From the NCBI GenBank assembly GCA_013398295.1, contig VZSF01006828.1:1195855-1259854 (forward strand): 64,000 nucleotides of DNA, written 5' to 3'. The position numbers were made by a program, and so were the translations under genes. This document shows, piece after piece, positions 12,066-23,984 of the stretch (within the stretch, counting starts at the first letter, position 1; each line of letters opens with the position of its first letter). The stretch comes from Chionis minor. Its lineage: Eukaryota; Chordata; Aves; Charadriiformes; Chionididae. The notes beneath the pieces were generated by a model. It did no database searches, had not been told where the DNA came from, and saw only the letters and a program-made list of their open reading frames with translations.

Positions 12066-14407
12066 AAGTATTTCATTTCTGCAAAATATAATTTAAGCGC
12101 AGGAATTTTCTTCCCTTCAGGCAGCCCCGAGCAGCAGCCTCCAACGCAGCGATGCCGAGTGCCCTCTGCTGTACGCAGAGACAAATGCTTCTTTGTCTAA
12201 AAAGAAGACTTGCTTTTTTCTTTTCAAATCCTTACAACTTTACTTCATACAAAATATTTACCAAAACTACGTTTGATCATTTTGAGCACAACATGCAACA
12301 TCAATGCCACCAGACTTCTCCTGTCAGACTGAAAGATCCATGTCTCCTGGAGGTTGCGTCGGCAGAAAGTAAATAGTCTGGGCTGGAACTGCCCAGGATA
12401 CAGTGTGAAAATGTTTTATTTATACGTTTGAAAACAGCAAAGGGAAATCAGAATAAACAATATAGCTTTATTATTCAGGCGTTTACCAGATAGCCTTCAC
12501 ACTTCACCAAACCACACATCTATTAGAGGTACAAGCTGAAACTATCACATGGCAACGTGAAATCATTTTTCTTTTATAAACCAGCATTGTTCCTGCTACT
12601 GGAAGGAAAGATAATACTAAAACATATTCAAATATATGTATTTGAAACCGCTACATCTTGTAATAAATTATGCACTTGATATTAAAAATCCAGGCTACAC
12701 TGCACAAACCTGACTTAAGAATATTAACTTCTATTGTCTTCTCACGTCCCAGCTCTTCTCAAATCTGACATTTAAAGGGGCTGCGTTTCCAGCACGTGGC
12801 CTTTATGGCACCGAACGCAGATTTAATGCGTGGCGCAGATCCATGTGAGCATTCCCATTTGCTTGGCAGGCGAGAAGGGAAAGGGAATCCGCCTTGTCCC
12901 TGCTCCACTGCCACTTCTTCAGATGTTGCATAATCTTAAGCAAAAGCCTCGACTTCTGTAGAGTTGAGGGTTTTCAAAAACAGGGATTGAATCATCTGCA
13001 AAGAGCCAGGGCAGGTTACGAGACGAGTCTGGCAGTATCTCTGCAAAGGGACCCACCTCCACCCAAGGCAGATGGGTCAAAGACCAACCAGGTCTTCCCC
13101 CAGGGAGCAAACCCTGCCGTGATGAGCACCCAACGGCTTGGGGAGGACGGAGCAGCGCCGCGTTGCACACAAACACCAAAACCCCAGTTATTGGCATCAC
13201 GATGCATTTTTCCCTCCTCTGCTTCACGCTTACTGCAGAAGGAGCCGTCTTTTCTCAACCCAACCCTGTGCAACACCTCGGCTCTGCAAGTGGGACCCTG
13301 CAACGCTAGGCAGGCACACCTCCACACTGCCCTCGGAGGGCGGTGGGATGGGAGCACCCATGGGTGCAGCCTCCAGCCATGCTCAGGCCCCCAGGTGCTC
13401 CCATGCAGCCACCCCATCCCTGTCAGTCGATGAGCTGGTTGCCGAACCGCACGGCCACACCGGCACAACTGGTTCCCCATCCCTTCCAGTGACTCATTCC
13501 AAAACCTCTCCATTTCCAGCGTTTGTATTCGCTTCACGGCCCTGATTTCCTAGAGGAGGCAGTACCCAGGAAAACGAGCCTCCTTGTACGCCCTCCTGTA
13601 AATGTGGCTGCAGGAAGCTGATCAAAAATATTCCAGTTTATTTTTTTTAAACTAAATCTTTTAACAGCATTTTTCCCCCAACAAAAAGTTGGCATTTTTT
13701 ACAACTTTTCATCTTGCTATTCTCAGTGATTCTTGTCCTAGATTCCCCAGCTTGGTTGAAGGCCAAGCATCACTAGCTGAGCCAGAGGAAATATAAAAGC
13801 ATCTTTCTAAGACGCTATAGAAAGGAAGAAGAATTGGACCCTGGGAGCCAATTCACTTTCATGCCTTGGGTATTTAAGGATCAAACACGCATTTGTGAGC
13901 TGACACAAGGTAAAAAGGTGGCTTTGAGACTTTACAGCGTCTAAAGAATCCTCTGAAAGTATCTTTTTACCAACTAGGGTGCAAGAGAAAACCAGGAGCA
14001 GTGATGTATCCTGGGCAGCGGCTGATGAGCCCCTGGGGACAGCCCATGGAGGGGGTAGCCAGGCTCACTGGCCACACTCCTGGTGGCACCATGGGCATGG
14101 AGCGCTTGACACAACTGCTCTACTTGCAAAGCAAACAGCTGAAGGCAAGGAAACAGGAACCACCCAAGACACGCTGGGGAGGTTTCCTATGGTTACTGCT
14201 GCCATGGAAATATTTTTTTGTTGGCTTCATCTAAATAATATCCGGCTCCTCGGCTGCAGCACACTCCTCGCAAGGTTGGGTTGGGTCCTTCAACCTGCAC
14301 CGCGCTACCAGGGTGCAAGCGCATCGAGCGCCGGCCACCTCCGAGCATCTCAAACCCAAGCTGCTCGGGGCTTTCCTCCCGGCTCCCCGGGCCTGTGGCT
14401 GCGTTTC

Positions 14408-14472
14408 AAGGAGAAGAGGAGAAGGAGGAAAGAAAGTGGAGGAGGGGAAGGAGAAGAGGGGGGGGGAAAGAC
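14408..14472 (+). repeat. Polypurine (GGA/GAA-rich) tract
   Basis: About 65 bases are almost purely A and G, dominated by GGAGAA and GGAGG words and ending in a G run. Such homopurine stretches can form triplex DNA in vitro; here only the composition is observed. Confidence 0.8.
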
Positions 14473-14826
14473 ATCTTTTACTAATTGCTCACAGCTGTGG
14501 CCAAGCAGTTCCCATTTTGGCTGCCAGGAGCTGCAGCCGGCGGGGAGCAGCGCGCTGGGGCGAGCGCTCCTGCTCTTCCCAACGGGCTCCGGAGCAAGAG
14601 AAAGCCCTCGCAGGGAGAGGGAGACTCCTCCATCCATCCACAGGCTCTGTGTAGGGATTTCAATAATTATATTTATATACTCCCCTTATCAGCGAGAGCA
14701 GCCATTATGTCTTTTATCACCACGGTGGCAGCATCTGCACGAGGGCAATTGATAGGGGATGAAATATTTGCTGCGATGGCTGAGTACAAAGTGCCTCCCT
14801 CCGCGGTAAGAATAATAATTGTAATA

Positions 14827-14847
14827 CTTAGCACTCGAAGTGCTAAG
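14827..14847 (+). other. 21-bp palindrome with 9-bp arms
   Basis: CTTAGCACT-CGA-AGTGCTAAG has perfect 9-bp arms and a 3-nt centre. It sits at the right end of the low-GC core of the CpG-rich block. Confidence 0.8.
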
Positions 14848-15402
14848 CTTTGGCATCAGGGCCCTGCGGAGAGCAAAGAGCCACACACAAGGGGAGAAAC
14901 AGCTCTCCGGCAGCAGAGAGGAGCACCCTGAATTTTATATACGCCCCGAGCACCAGTGAACCTGAGAAAGATGCTGACCATCGGCCGTCTTGGGCCGCGC
15001 TGATGCACGCCCCGAGCCCGCGAGGACACGACAACCCACAAGAAATAGGCTCTTTACAGCCGTGCTCGCAAGGCTTGCCCTGAAATTAGGTTTCCTCGCA
15101 TCAGACAATTCTGCTAATGTTACAAATTCCTCCGACATTAGATAGTGACCGCAGAGACGCTGCACGCGCGGGGAAGAGTCCCCAGCCCGGCTTTCCCCCG
15201 CCACTGCCGGGAGATTATCCATCGGAGAAAAAAAGCAAATATCTAAATGAGCATTGCGAATTGCAAAACCATCTGCCAAAGGTCTCAGCTGATACTATCC
15301 GCCGTCCTTAAGCTCGGTGATAGACTTACAAGCCAGACAATGAAAACGCAATTGATTATTTGAAGAGTGACTCACTGGTGTAATAAGGATGGGTTACTGG
15401 GC

Positions 15403-15416
15403 GGGGGGGGGGGGGG
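15403..15416 (+). repeat. G14 homopolymer
   Basis: An uninterrupted run of 14 guanines lies in the PRICKLE2 intron. It may be length-variable or mis-called. Confidence 0.95.
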
Positions 15417-18400
15417 AAGAATGTCTTTGAAAAAAAAAATAAAAGGCTGCAGATTGACTTTTTAAAGGCAAACAGAAAGGGAACAAAACCCAAGAAAACC
15501 TCTTGAAAGCACTGAACAGCCCTCTACAGCGGAGAGCAACAAGAATGAGGGCAGCGCTTGGCGGGTGTCAGCCGAATAGCTGCACCCCGACCCCCTCCAG
15601 CTGAGGGTACTCACAGCTTTTACCCATCCCCTTTGTCTTTCTTTCCAAATCGGGGTCTGGGAACTTTTCATGCCACACAGCACTTGTGACAAAGGCCTGT
15701 TGCAAACCCTCTATTAAAGGAGTTTTTCCTCCCCACCGAACACGTGCCGCACGCCCCGGGTGGGCACCGCAGCCGCAGGCGGCATCGCCAGGGCTCCGTG
15801 CTCTGCAGGGGCCAGTGGGACACATCCTGCAGGAAGAATGGACTCCGAGCACTCCTGTGTGGCCGGTGAGGAGGACAGAGAGGGTTGAGGCCATGGCAGG
15901 ACAGCAAAACCCAATAAGTGGATGGGGATGCCAAGGGCAGGGATGACAGCCTGGCTTTGCATGCCGTGGGACTGATGTGACCCTTCAGCTCCCACCTCCT
16001 CCCTCCCATCAGCTCAGCAGAGGCTTCAACAACCATTTTAACCCATTACCCTGGGCTCAGGGGGGATGCACGGGGAGCTCAGCACCTCGCGCATCCAGCA
16101 GCACCGAGCCGTTAAATCAGTTCACCACATCCCACCAAATTACGCCCTACGCAGCACCCGAATCCATAACCACAGCCCCCAACACCGACAGCTGCCGACT
16201 GAAGGAGATCCTCACTGCAAGGCAACCCTTCCTGCTTCTGAGTTTTCCGGGTCCGTCTTGGGCAATTCCATCCCAAAAGGCTCCACGAGGGAGCTGTGCT
16301 TTGCCAGTGTAGGGCAGCACAGCCCCAGGGCTGTGGTGCTCTCAGCCATCATTCTGCCTTCAGGATGGCAAACCCCACTTGCTCACACAGGTAACATTTC
16401 ACTCTTTGCATACCAAGAAGCAGCTGTAGTCATTTTTCCAAAAACTTAGCACAAAAAAAGTCCCTCACCAAGTTTTAAAAAGATCTGTTTAGTCTAGGAG
16501 TAAAATACCAGGTAAAGTCAGAATTTGGTGCATGTCCGCTCTGCCCCCTCCATCATCGGTGTCATCCACAATCACTCCAGAAACAGAATAAACACCCAAA
16601 ACCCACCTGAAAACTGCAACAGCTTATTAGTGATTTTTTTCACCCCATTCATAAAACTAGAATTGCACAAGGCTGCTTCCAAACAGACAGAAAACATACC
16701 CACACTGCCCTTTCTCTAGGAGAAATTCTGGTTTTTTGGCTTTTGCCGGCAGCTCAGCTGCGATGGAGCAGGGCAGAGCCCGGCAGCAGAACAACTCCAG
16801 TTACAGCAGCTGCAGACTAGGGCTCTGTGCTCAGCTGAAATTTAATCAAGAAGCGTCTCAAACTCCTTTGAGTTCTTGCAATACAATCCTGAGTGGCTTG
16901 TAAAGGACTTCAAACAGGCTCCCCGGGCTTGCCCGGATACAAGTACATACCTCACCTGCTCTTTTGTACATCACATACAAAAAATTAAAGAATTTATTTT
17001 AGGCTTTTCGCCAGGGACAACACTGCCTCCAATATTGTAATGCTCTGTTAAAGTGGATATCGTGTCTCCCAGCCAACACAAACAGGATACCTTATCAGTC
17101 TCGGCTGTTTTAAGTGCTGTTTCAGCAGTAGGGCATGAAGATGTGGAAGGGACAGGCCGAAAAATCAACATGTTTGTGCGCTTAACACTTTTATAAAGAT
17201 GGACTTTCCCAGGGCAGGACAAATTGAAAACTTGACGGGGATCCCTCAAACCCACCTGAGCTCCCATCCTGCTGGCCCGGCTGCCCCTCGGCAGAGACCC
17301 TGCGGGAACGGTGGCAGCGGCACGAGCCATCACAAGGTCCTTTGCTCTTTCCCTACTGCCACAGGGGTGGAAAACTCAAAGAAAAAGTAGACCTTGATTT
17401 TTCAAACACTTACACAAGTGCTTAATCTCACAGGTGTAAGGAAATAGGACAGCTGCAGTCACTTATGCCAAGCAAAGCGCACACTCCAGCATCCTCCGGA
17501 GCTGAGCTTACCGTGCACAGCAGCCACCCATCCCAAATCACCCAGGGCGCAGAGGCTGATGGACACCGACTTTGTCAAGGACTAACGTGGCAGGGAAAGA
17601 CTTCTTTCTGAACTGCTTACTACAAAAAACAAGCTAATGATATCAATCTACACGCGACAGGCTTTAAAATCAGCAGACAAAACCCACCTCTGGTATTTTT
17701 GCATCCCCTCCACCGGGACAGCAGCACCCCTGGGAGACAGGTGACTCCTGCCCACCCCTGGGGACAGGAATAGGTTCTCCAGGGACAACAGCCTGCTTGG
17801 CCCCTCCGTGGTCCATCAGGGACTCACCTCCAGAGCACTGGGATGGACCCGCCCCAGCTGAGTTTTGCCTATTGCAGTAGGTTCCCCATTGCAAAATGAA
17901 AAACTTGTGAAAACGCCCCAGGCCCGGCGCAGTTCGCCACGGGAGCGATGCGAGGATAACCCCATTCAAGGTAAGGTATTGCTATTCTCACATCTCCAAA
18001 GCCTTTCAAATAAACATGCAAGGAAGTGTGGAATATCTGAATCCTAAAGGAGAGAGAGGCACAAAGCATGTTATTCATGAAAGGGAAAAGCTGGGAGCAT
18101 GTGCGTGAAAGATACATAACCTACGAAAAATGCTGAAAACATATGGAAGCAATAATCTGTACTTTTTTTTTTTTTTGGAAAGTAGAAACAAATGCTTTAG
18201 GACTCGGTGTTATTCGTTCACGTGCTGCATTACAAATATTATTGTTTCTGTTCTCTGGATGAGGCACTAGGCATCAAACCAGAGACCCAAAGGCGCCCTG
18301 GGATGTGTAGGCATGTCTGCTGGGCAGGGCCAGCGCCAGGAGAAGGCAGGATGAGGCTACAACGACACTGAGAGTTTCTCATTGCACAGACAATCCCGTC

Positions 18401-21400
18401 TGCTGCTGGCCACAGGTGAGCAGATAGTGTCCAGAGCACCGGGAACCGGACAAACATACAAAGAAAATAAACACTCACTGCCACTAGCAACTCCCTGCCT
18501 ACAGTCAACAAGGCAGAGTCAGGAGTCGCAAAGCGACCCATCAGCCATCACCCAGCAACCTCAAACATCTCCGGACTTCTGGTCAACCACCTCATTTACC
18601 AGGTCACCATCTCACTACACATATCTGCTCTTTTTCCTTGTCTGGCAGCTTAGCCCGGTCCATAGGTTTTTTGTGATCCAGTGGTCAATCACCACCCATT
18701 GGGCTGAGCCTGTATAATCTGGGACCTCCAGGTGCTCTCTCCTGAGAAGACGAAAAGTGTGTCCTTACAGGTGCTCCCAGATCTGACAAGGTCAGATAAG
18801 ATCAGACTTCTGTGGGATTGGCCATAGTAGACTATAGCAAGATGCTGAGTTATGGAAACAAACACTCAAAACAATTGTATGCACTAAAACTTCACTTACT
18901 CATATGAAATATTACTGAATATTACGTCAACAACTACATAAATAGTTGCCCTGGAAGGTAAGGGCCAGGCATTAAGAGCTGTACAAACACACACCGCTGA
19001 TAGGAAGACCGTGATGTGTCATGGCAATGCATGAAGAGAAGCAGATCTCTTCCCCACCAAAACGTGACTCCAAGGGACTAAGATTACACGGCATATGCAA
19101 GGAAAAAAAGAGACTCCAAAAAAAGATGTAAAACACAATCTCACACTGAACCAAAAAACCCAGAAAGTCGGTCTTTGTCTTTATGTCCTGTTTATTGCTG
19201 TTATTTAACTGCTTCTGCAAACTAGAAGAATAACTATGGCAACAAAGACTTCTCCAAAGGTTTTTCAAACACTATTTTTAAAATTATCTTAGCTGTCACG
19301 GCATCTGAATGCCCTCCCTCTGAAATCAGCCCCCCGCCACTGCCTCTGCGGTGCTTTGCGAACCAGGTGGTACATCCCTCCCCTCCTCAGAGCAGAGCAG
19401 AGCAGAGATTGAGGCATCCTGCATCTGTGGTTTAGCTGGTGTTTTTGGAGGAGAAGGTAGAGAGCAAGGAACGCCAAGGCCTGTTGAATTGCAAGAGTAT
19501 CGTTTTTTTGCAAGGCTTTCTCAAGGTGCAAACAAACCATGCCTCTGTGTGCTAAACACATGCCAATCTCCCGATGCGAAGGATCCGCTATTTTAAATAC
19601 AGTACTAAGGCTGTAATTTTACTTCGCCCAGAGTAAATCTGAAATTAGTTCCTCACAGTAGGCTTAACAGCAGCAAAAGCCACTCGCTCCCTTCCTGGAG
19701 CTGCCAACCATTTGTCACCTTTAAGGTTTGCATATTCACACTAATTGCACCAGAACTAGGTTATAAATTCCCTTCCCTTCCCTCCTCCCAGACCACCTCC
19801 CTCGCAGGCTTTTCTCTGCAAGACATTATGCAAAAGACACTCCTAATGGCTATTCATTCACCAAACTCCAGTGACAGCTTTATTTAATGCCAAAGCTGGT
19901 TAACAAGCTGAATGGCACACAGTTTAATGTAATGCAGATCTGATTAGAAAACAGCAACCGGGCTCCTAAGGAGTTGGGAGATTTTTATTGAATTTGATTT
20001 CACTTTTTCCACACAAAGCCACCTTTCAAGTATCGACCTGTATTAATGAGGATTTGGTTATGTACACCCAATTTCCATCCTCCAGACGGCAGCCCACACA
20101 GATGAACTTTTCAGTCCTCACGTACTTTGCTGACAACCTACCATAAAAGAAAGCGATGTCATTAGAGCAAGGAGTCATTTTGCTGTTCGGGCCAGGAGAA
20201 ATTGTGGGTTAGACCGGTTATAGTTTGATAGCCCCGTCCTCGCAGACTTCACGCCCAAGGATGATGGAATTCAATCTTTGGTCTTTTCAGACGAACCACT
20301 TACCTTCTCCTCTTCGGGGCTAAATGATTTAAAACTGAAAATTGAATTTCTGCAGAGGTCTGTTGCACGCAGGAGATGTGTGAGCTTCAAGGAGGGGGTC
20401 AGATGCAGGCAGCGGGCTCCAGTGTAAGTGTGTCTGTAACACTAGGCATTTTCAATTCCTCGCTTCCACCAAAAATAGTGTTAAATATGCCGACACTTTT
20501 ACAAGATAATTCACCCACTACCTTGAATTTCAGCGCAAAATTAAGAAGATTCAAAACCAAACTCTAAAACCAGGGACATTTTTTAATTCCTTAGCAGTCC
20601 CCATTCATCTTCTTTTTGCACATCACCTGCAAGTACAGCAGCTGGTTTTATTCTGAGAAGAAAACAGTTCTGCAGAATACAATTTATTTTCAAGTGGTTT
20701 CCCTCGCTCAGGAAGTATGCATGTGCTTCCACGAATGACAAATTCAACCAACGCTCCAAGCCATCTCCCCATCTGAGAAAAGTGGCTTTTAAGGGAACGT
20801 ACGGGCACAGAAATCTTTAGCACTTAACAAGGCAATTTGCCTGCTTGATGGGGCAGCTGCACGGATCACACCTAAAGTCACAGGTAACTAGCAAATACAC
20901 AGTCCTGCATAATTACGTGTACGAAAACGCCTGCATCAGCAATGGTTTCAGTGCCTGCAAGCTTATCGCTTCTTTCCCTTCTCCCTACAGCGTATCGCCA
21001 CTTCCCATCTTCGAAGCAAAAAAGCCCCATTTACATTTATCAGCAAAACTCTCCTATTAAAGGATTATAACAAGGCTTACAAATCTCTAGCGGTTAATTG
21101 ATCTGGGTTTGTATCTTTAATCTGCGGATCTCCTTGCAAACCCCTGTTTTCTTCCAACCTCACTCAGCACGTTAAGGTGTCGACGAGCATCCCCAGCCGG
21201 CGCTGCCCGCACCGCCCCGTCCCGTGCGCAGAGGACACGGGCGCCCCGGAGTGTTTCCAACCCTCAAAACTGCTATTAATAGTTTGCCTGCTTACAAGTC
21301 ACCGGCATTAATAGGCCACTGGCTAGTAAAAAATGAATCCGCTTCCTCTCTAATGTGTTCTGGCAAATAGGTGGCCTTTATTTGTTTTAATTGCCTAATT

Positions 21401-21644
21401 ACTCTTACATCAAGGAAATTAAATGTGAACGCGTGTTGTGCAGGAGGGTGCTGGGTGTGAGGTGTAACTTGGCATTGCTCAGTGGGATGCGCAGCCGGAG
21501 TGCACAAGCTGCAACACCCCTGGGGGCTGACCCCCACCCCTGCCCACTGGGCCCCCATCCTTCTCCTGCCCCAGGGAAGGCAACCCCTTCCTTCCTGAGA
21601 AAAAGCTGCTGGAACAATCCAGGCACCTTTAGCCAAAATCCCTG

Positions 21645-21708
21645 CCTGCGTCCTGAGGTCCCTCAGAAAAGGCCAGCCTGCGTCCTGAGGTCCCTCAGAA
21701 AAGGCCAG
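21645..21708 (+). repeat. Perfect 32-bp tandem duplication
   Basis: Two identical 32-base units (21645-21676 and 21677-21708) begin CCTGCGTCCTGAGG and end AAAAGGCCAG. Identity is complete, which points to a recent duplication, a polymorphic two-copy repeat or an assembly artefact. It is intronic. Confidence 0.92.
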
Positions 21709-23484
21709 CCAGGAGACAGCTCCGGGTGGTCCTGGCAGGCTGGAGCCTCCTGCTCCACCTCCTCCCGCACGCAGGGTTTTGCAGGATCCGGCACAAGAGG
21801 GACGCAGAGGGCACAACCTGAACAGAGCTGCGACACCACCTCCCACCTGATGCTCCCCAAGAGGCTGGGTGCCTCTTCCACGGGACCATTTGGCCTTCGA
21901 TGGGATGCTATCAAAATCTGCTTGGTTTTTCAAAAGCTGCCAGATAGTTGTACCCTCTGACATCACATACCTCCAACCACAGCACCTCATTAGCCCTTGG
22001 AGCAGAGGAGAAAGAGCTTTGGTGACCAGCCCTTTTTTTTCTTATCCTACACTTGAAAGTTCTCCTTGACACTTTTAAGCATCATGAAGTGCCTCTGCGA
22101 TAACACCTGCTACCCCGAACTTCAGCTGCGAGGAGAGCTGCCTGGGACAGCTCGGGAAAGTATTTATAAGCCCTGAAAAGAAGACAGGTCAGGGGTGACC
22201 TTATAAATCTATTAACGCACACGTGGCAGATTCAGATTACAGGGAGGGTGTCAGGAGACCACGGCTCCTGCAGCCTGGGAGAAGGAGACACCTTCCCCTT
22301 CTGAAGGTCTGAGGTGGGACACGGTGCACTCTGATGTGCCACCGGCACCTGCGGAGAGCCAGGCTGGAGGACCACAGCGAGCCCCACCGGCCGCTGCACA
22401 TCCCTCGGGGCAGACCTCAACCCACGGACACCGTCCCACTGCACCTTGGAGCAAATGCCACCGGGAACGACGATTTGCAAGGCTGAAGCTTAAGATACAA
22501 CTCAATGGGAATAAGTCAATCCCCCTCCTCGCTCTGAACCTGTGCTTTAATCTGCTGAGACGCAGCTCCAAGACATAGGGCAGAAGCCCGGAGGAGCACC
22601 GAGCGTGGCAGATGATGGAGAAAAAGGTCTACCCTATAAAATAAGGTTAAAAAGGCTCCCTGGCCTACTAAGTCTGTGCATCAGCTTCCAGAGCCCCCAG
22701 CCCAGATTTAATATCGCCAAGTCCCAGGTCGCCCATGAGCAGGAATTCATTTCCAGGCAGTGCAATGCGAGGAGGGGAGAAGGGGCTGATCCAGCCCAAG
22801 GGCTCGCCGTGCCTCCAGGGCACCAGCACCATCCACTTTGCACGGAGACACAACGAGAACAGCCAAAAATACTTGTTCGATCCTACACACACCCCATGCT
22901 TTTCAACAGCAAAACCTCTGCTTGGCATTACCCAGAAGGGACAAACCCCACCGTGGGGTCGCGGGGGGAGGCAGGAGTTTCACGCAGCAGTTTGGTGCAA
23001 ACCACCCAGACCCCCTTCTGCCCCCATCTCCCCTTCCCACCCCAGCCCAGCCTGCCCAGGTTGTCCCTGCAGGGCAGGGGCGGCTTCAGCCCCTGGCACA
23101 ACCTGGGGCAGCAGAACGAGCCCCTGACTGCAGCGGGGAGCGGATCGTCTGGGAGGTGGTAATTAGCAAACCAGTTACCCCAGTCCCAGATCCGGCTGCG
23201 CCCCGCACCAGCGCTAGGCACGGGCTCCCCTGCGTGCGGCTCGGCGGGGCCGACAAACCCACCCGTGTCTGTGAGAGCCACCAGCCAGGGTGGGCAACGC
23301 GCTTCGCGGGGACACAAGTGCTCCCCGAAAAGCCACGTCCGCACCCTGGATGCGCACAGAGTTGGGAGGGAGCCACAAAACCCTGCGGAGGGAGACCCGG
23401 AGGGAGACCCATCGGGGTCCCGCTGCCATGGGGGGGACGGGATGGGACAGGGGGACACGACACGGGGGTCTCGCCGGGCCTTAC

Positions 23485-23570
23485 CTCCACTTGTGCAGGG
23501 CGAAGCCGGGACACTGGTCCCCGCAGGTGGTGCAGGGCTGGCCCCGCTCCGGCTCCCCCGACGCCGTCAG
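23485..23570 (-). CDS. PRICKLE2: PRICKLE2 coding exon 2 (Cys-rich N-terminal segment)
   Basis: This 86-nt exon has an acceptor TTCGTTGCAG|CTGACG above 23570 and a donor GTGGAG|GTAAGG below 23485. It encodes 28 residues plus two bases of an Arg codon. The peptide begins LTASGEPERGQPC and ends CPGFALHKW, with cysteines in the arrangement CxxC-x3-C. In Prickle proteins this segment is followed by RKIC and another cysteine pair before the PET domain, so the next exon should start by completing Arg. It is separated from exon 1 by a 372-base intron as drawn, part of which is unsequenced. Confidence 0.86.
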
Positions 23571-23984
23571 CTGCAACGAAACGCAGAGGTCACCCCCGGC
23601 TGCGGGACACGGGGGACACGCACCCGGGGGTGGGGGGGAACGCCCGGGGGGAAGGGGGTACTGCTGGGGAAAGGGGGAACCCGCCCGGCTGGGGAAGGGG
23701 CAGCGGAGGGAGCACGGCGGGGCTGGGACACACACANNNNNNNNNNNNNNNNNNNNNNNNNNNNNNNNNNNNNNNNNNNNNNNNNNNNNNNNNNNNNNNN
23801 NNNNNNNNNNNNNNNNNNNNNNNNNNNNNNNNNNNNNNNNNNNNNNNNNNNNNNNNNNNNNNNNNNNNNNNNNNNNNNNNNNNNNNNNNNNNNNNNNNNN
23901 NNNNNNNNNNNNNCCCCCCCCCCAGACCCCCCCGGCACTCACCGACCGGCCGGAGAGCCGCTTGCGGGAGCCGCGGCCGAACAT
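23485..23984 (-). CDS. PRICKLE2: PRICKLE2, 5' coding part (first two coding exons; continues off the left edge)
   Basis: Two exons on the minus strand encode the extreme N-terminus of a long Prickle isoform, upstream of the PET and three LIM domains (not in this window). The joined product starts MFGRGSRKRLSGRS and continues with a Cys-rich segment containing GQPCTTCGDQCPGFALHKW. From memory, this matches the N-terminal pattern of vertebrate Prickle proteins such as PRICKLE3 (MFxRGSR, then GQPCxxCxxQCPGFxLHxWRK). Prickle proteins are cytoplasmic and farnesylated; they act in planar cell polarity with Vangl and Dishevelled, and PRICKLE2 is also found at synapses. The choice of PRICKLE2 over paralogues rests mainly on position: ADAMTS9 lies about 13 kb upstream in the same orientation, as in human 3p14. 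The exons are phase-compatible (phase 0 junction; exit after two bases of an Arg codon). I could not find the next exon in the remaining 23.4 kb. Confidence 0.85.
23737..23913. other. Assembly gap (177 N) in PRICKLE2 intron 1
   Basis: A run of 177 undetermined bases is flanked by a (CA)n stub on the left and by a C10 run followed by more C-rich sequence on the right. A further single N occurs at 24061. Such GC-rich, C-homopolymer sequence at a CpG island often drops out of short-read assemblies. The gap lies in the intron between the first two PRICKLE2 exons and interrupts no recognised coding exon, but an alternative first exon could be hidden there. Confidence 0.99.
23943..23984 (-). CDS. 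PRICKLE2: PRICKLE2 coding exon 1 (14 codons, start ATG)
   Basis: On the minus strand the ATG occupies 23984-23982 and 14 codons encode MFGRGSRKRLSGRS. The exon ends at a strong donor, CGGTCG|GTGAGT (intron bases 23942-23937), in phase 0. The ATG context is GCTGCCATGT and lies in the middle of a CpG island. The 5'UTR must lie above 23984, but its length cannot be read from the sequence; a single ambiguous base at 24061 falls in this region. The basic GSRKR cluster is typical of long Prickle isoforms. The frame stays open upstream only because the region is GC-rich, so the longer open frames here should not be read as protein. Confidence 0.83.

Larger units (their letters stand above)
14270..15200. 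promoter_or_regulatory. CpG-rich intronic block, candidate regulatory element
   Basis: Within the otherwise ordinary PRICKLE2 intron this segment is GC-rich with many CpGs (14270-14620 and 14990-15190), around a lower-GC core (14650-14850) that looks constrained by eye and ends in a palindrome at 14827-14847. It could be an intronic enhancer or an alternative promoter. I cannot measure conservation. No splice-compatible coding exon of PRICKLE2 is seen in it. Confidence 0.3.
1..23484 (-). other. PRICKLE2: PRICKLE2 intron 2 (5' part), no coding exon recognised
   Basis: This stretch follows the donor of PRICKLE2 exon 2 and should be intronic. I looked for the next exon (expected to encode a second Cys-rich motif, then an acidic DDDSG segment and the start of the PET domain) and did not see it. 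The open frames here have no family resemblance and no consistent splice sites. Contents worth noting: a likely CR1 fragment near 604-645, A24 at 2041-2064, tandem hairpins at 7167-7215, an AC/AT microsatellite near 12029-12065, a CpG-rich block at about 14270-15200, a G14 run at 15403-15416 and a 32-bp tandem duplication at 21645-21708. Confidence 0.7.

Noticed and set aside
13979..14752. 257-codon plus-strand open frame
   Set aside because: Low-complexity Lys/Arg/Glu/Gly composition from the polypurine tract and CpG block, no family resemblance, overlapping frames equally open.
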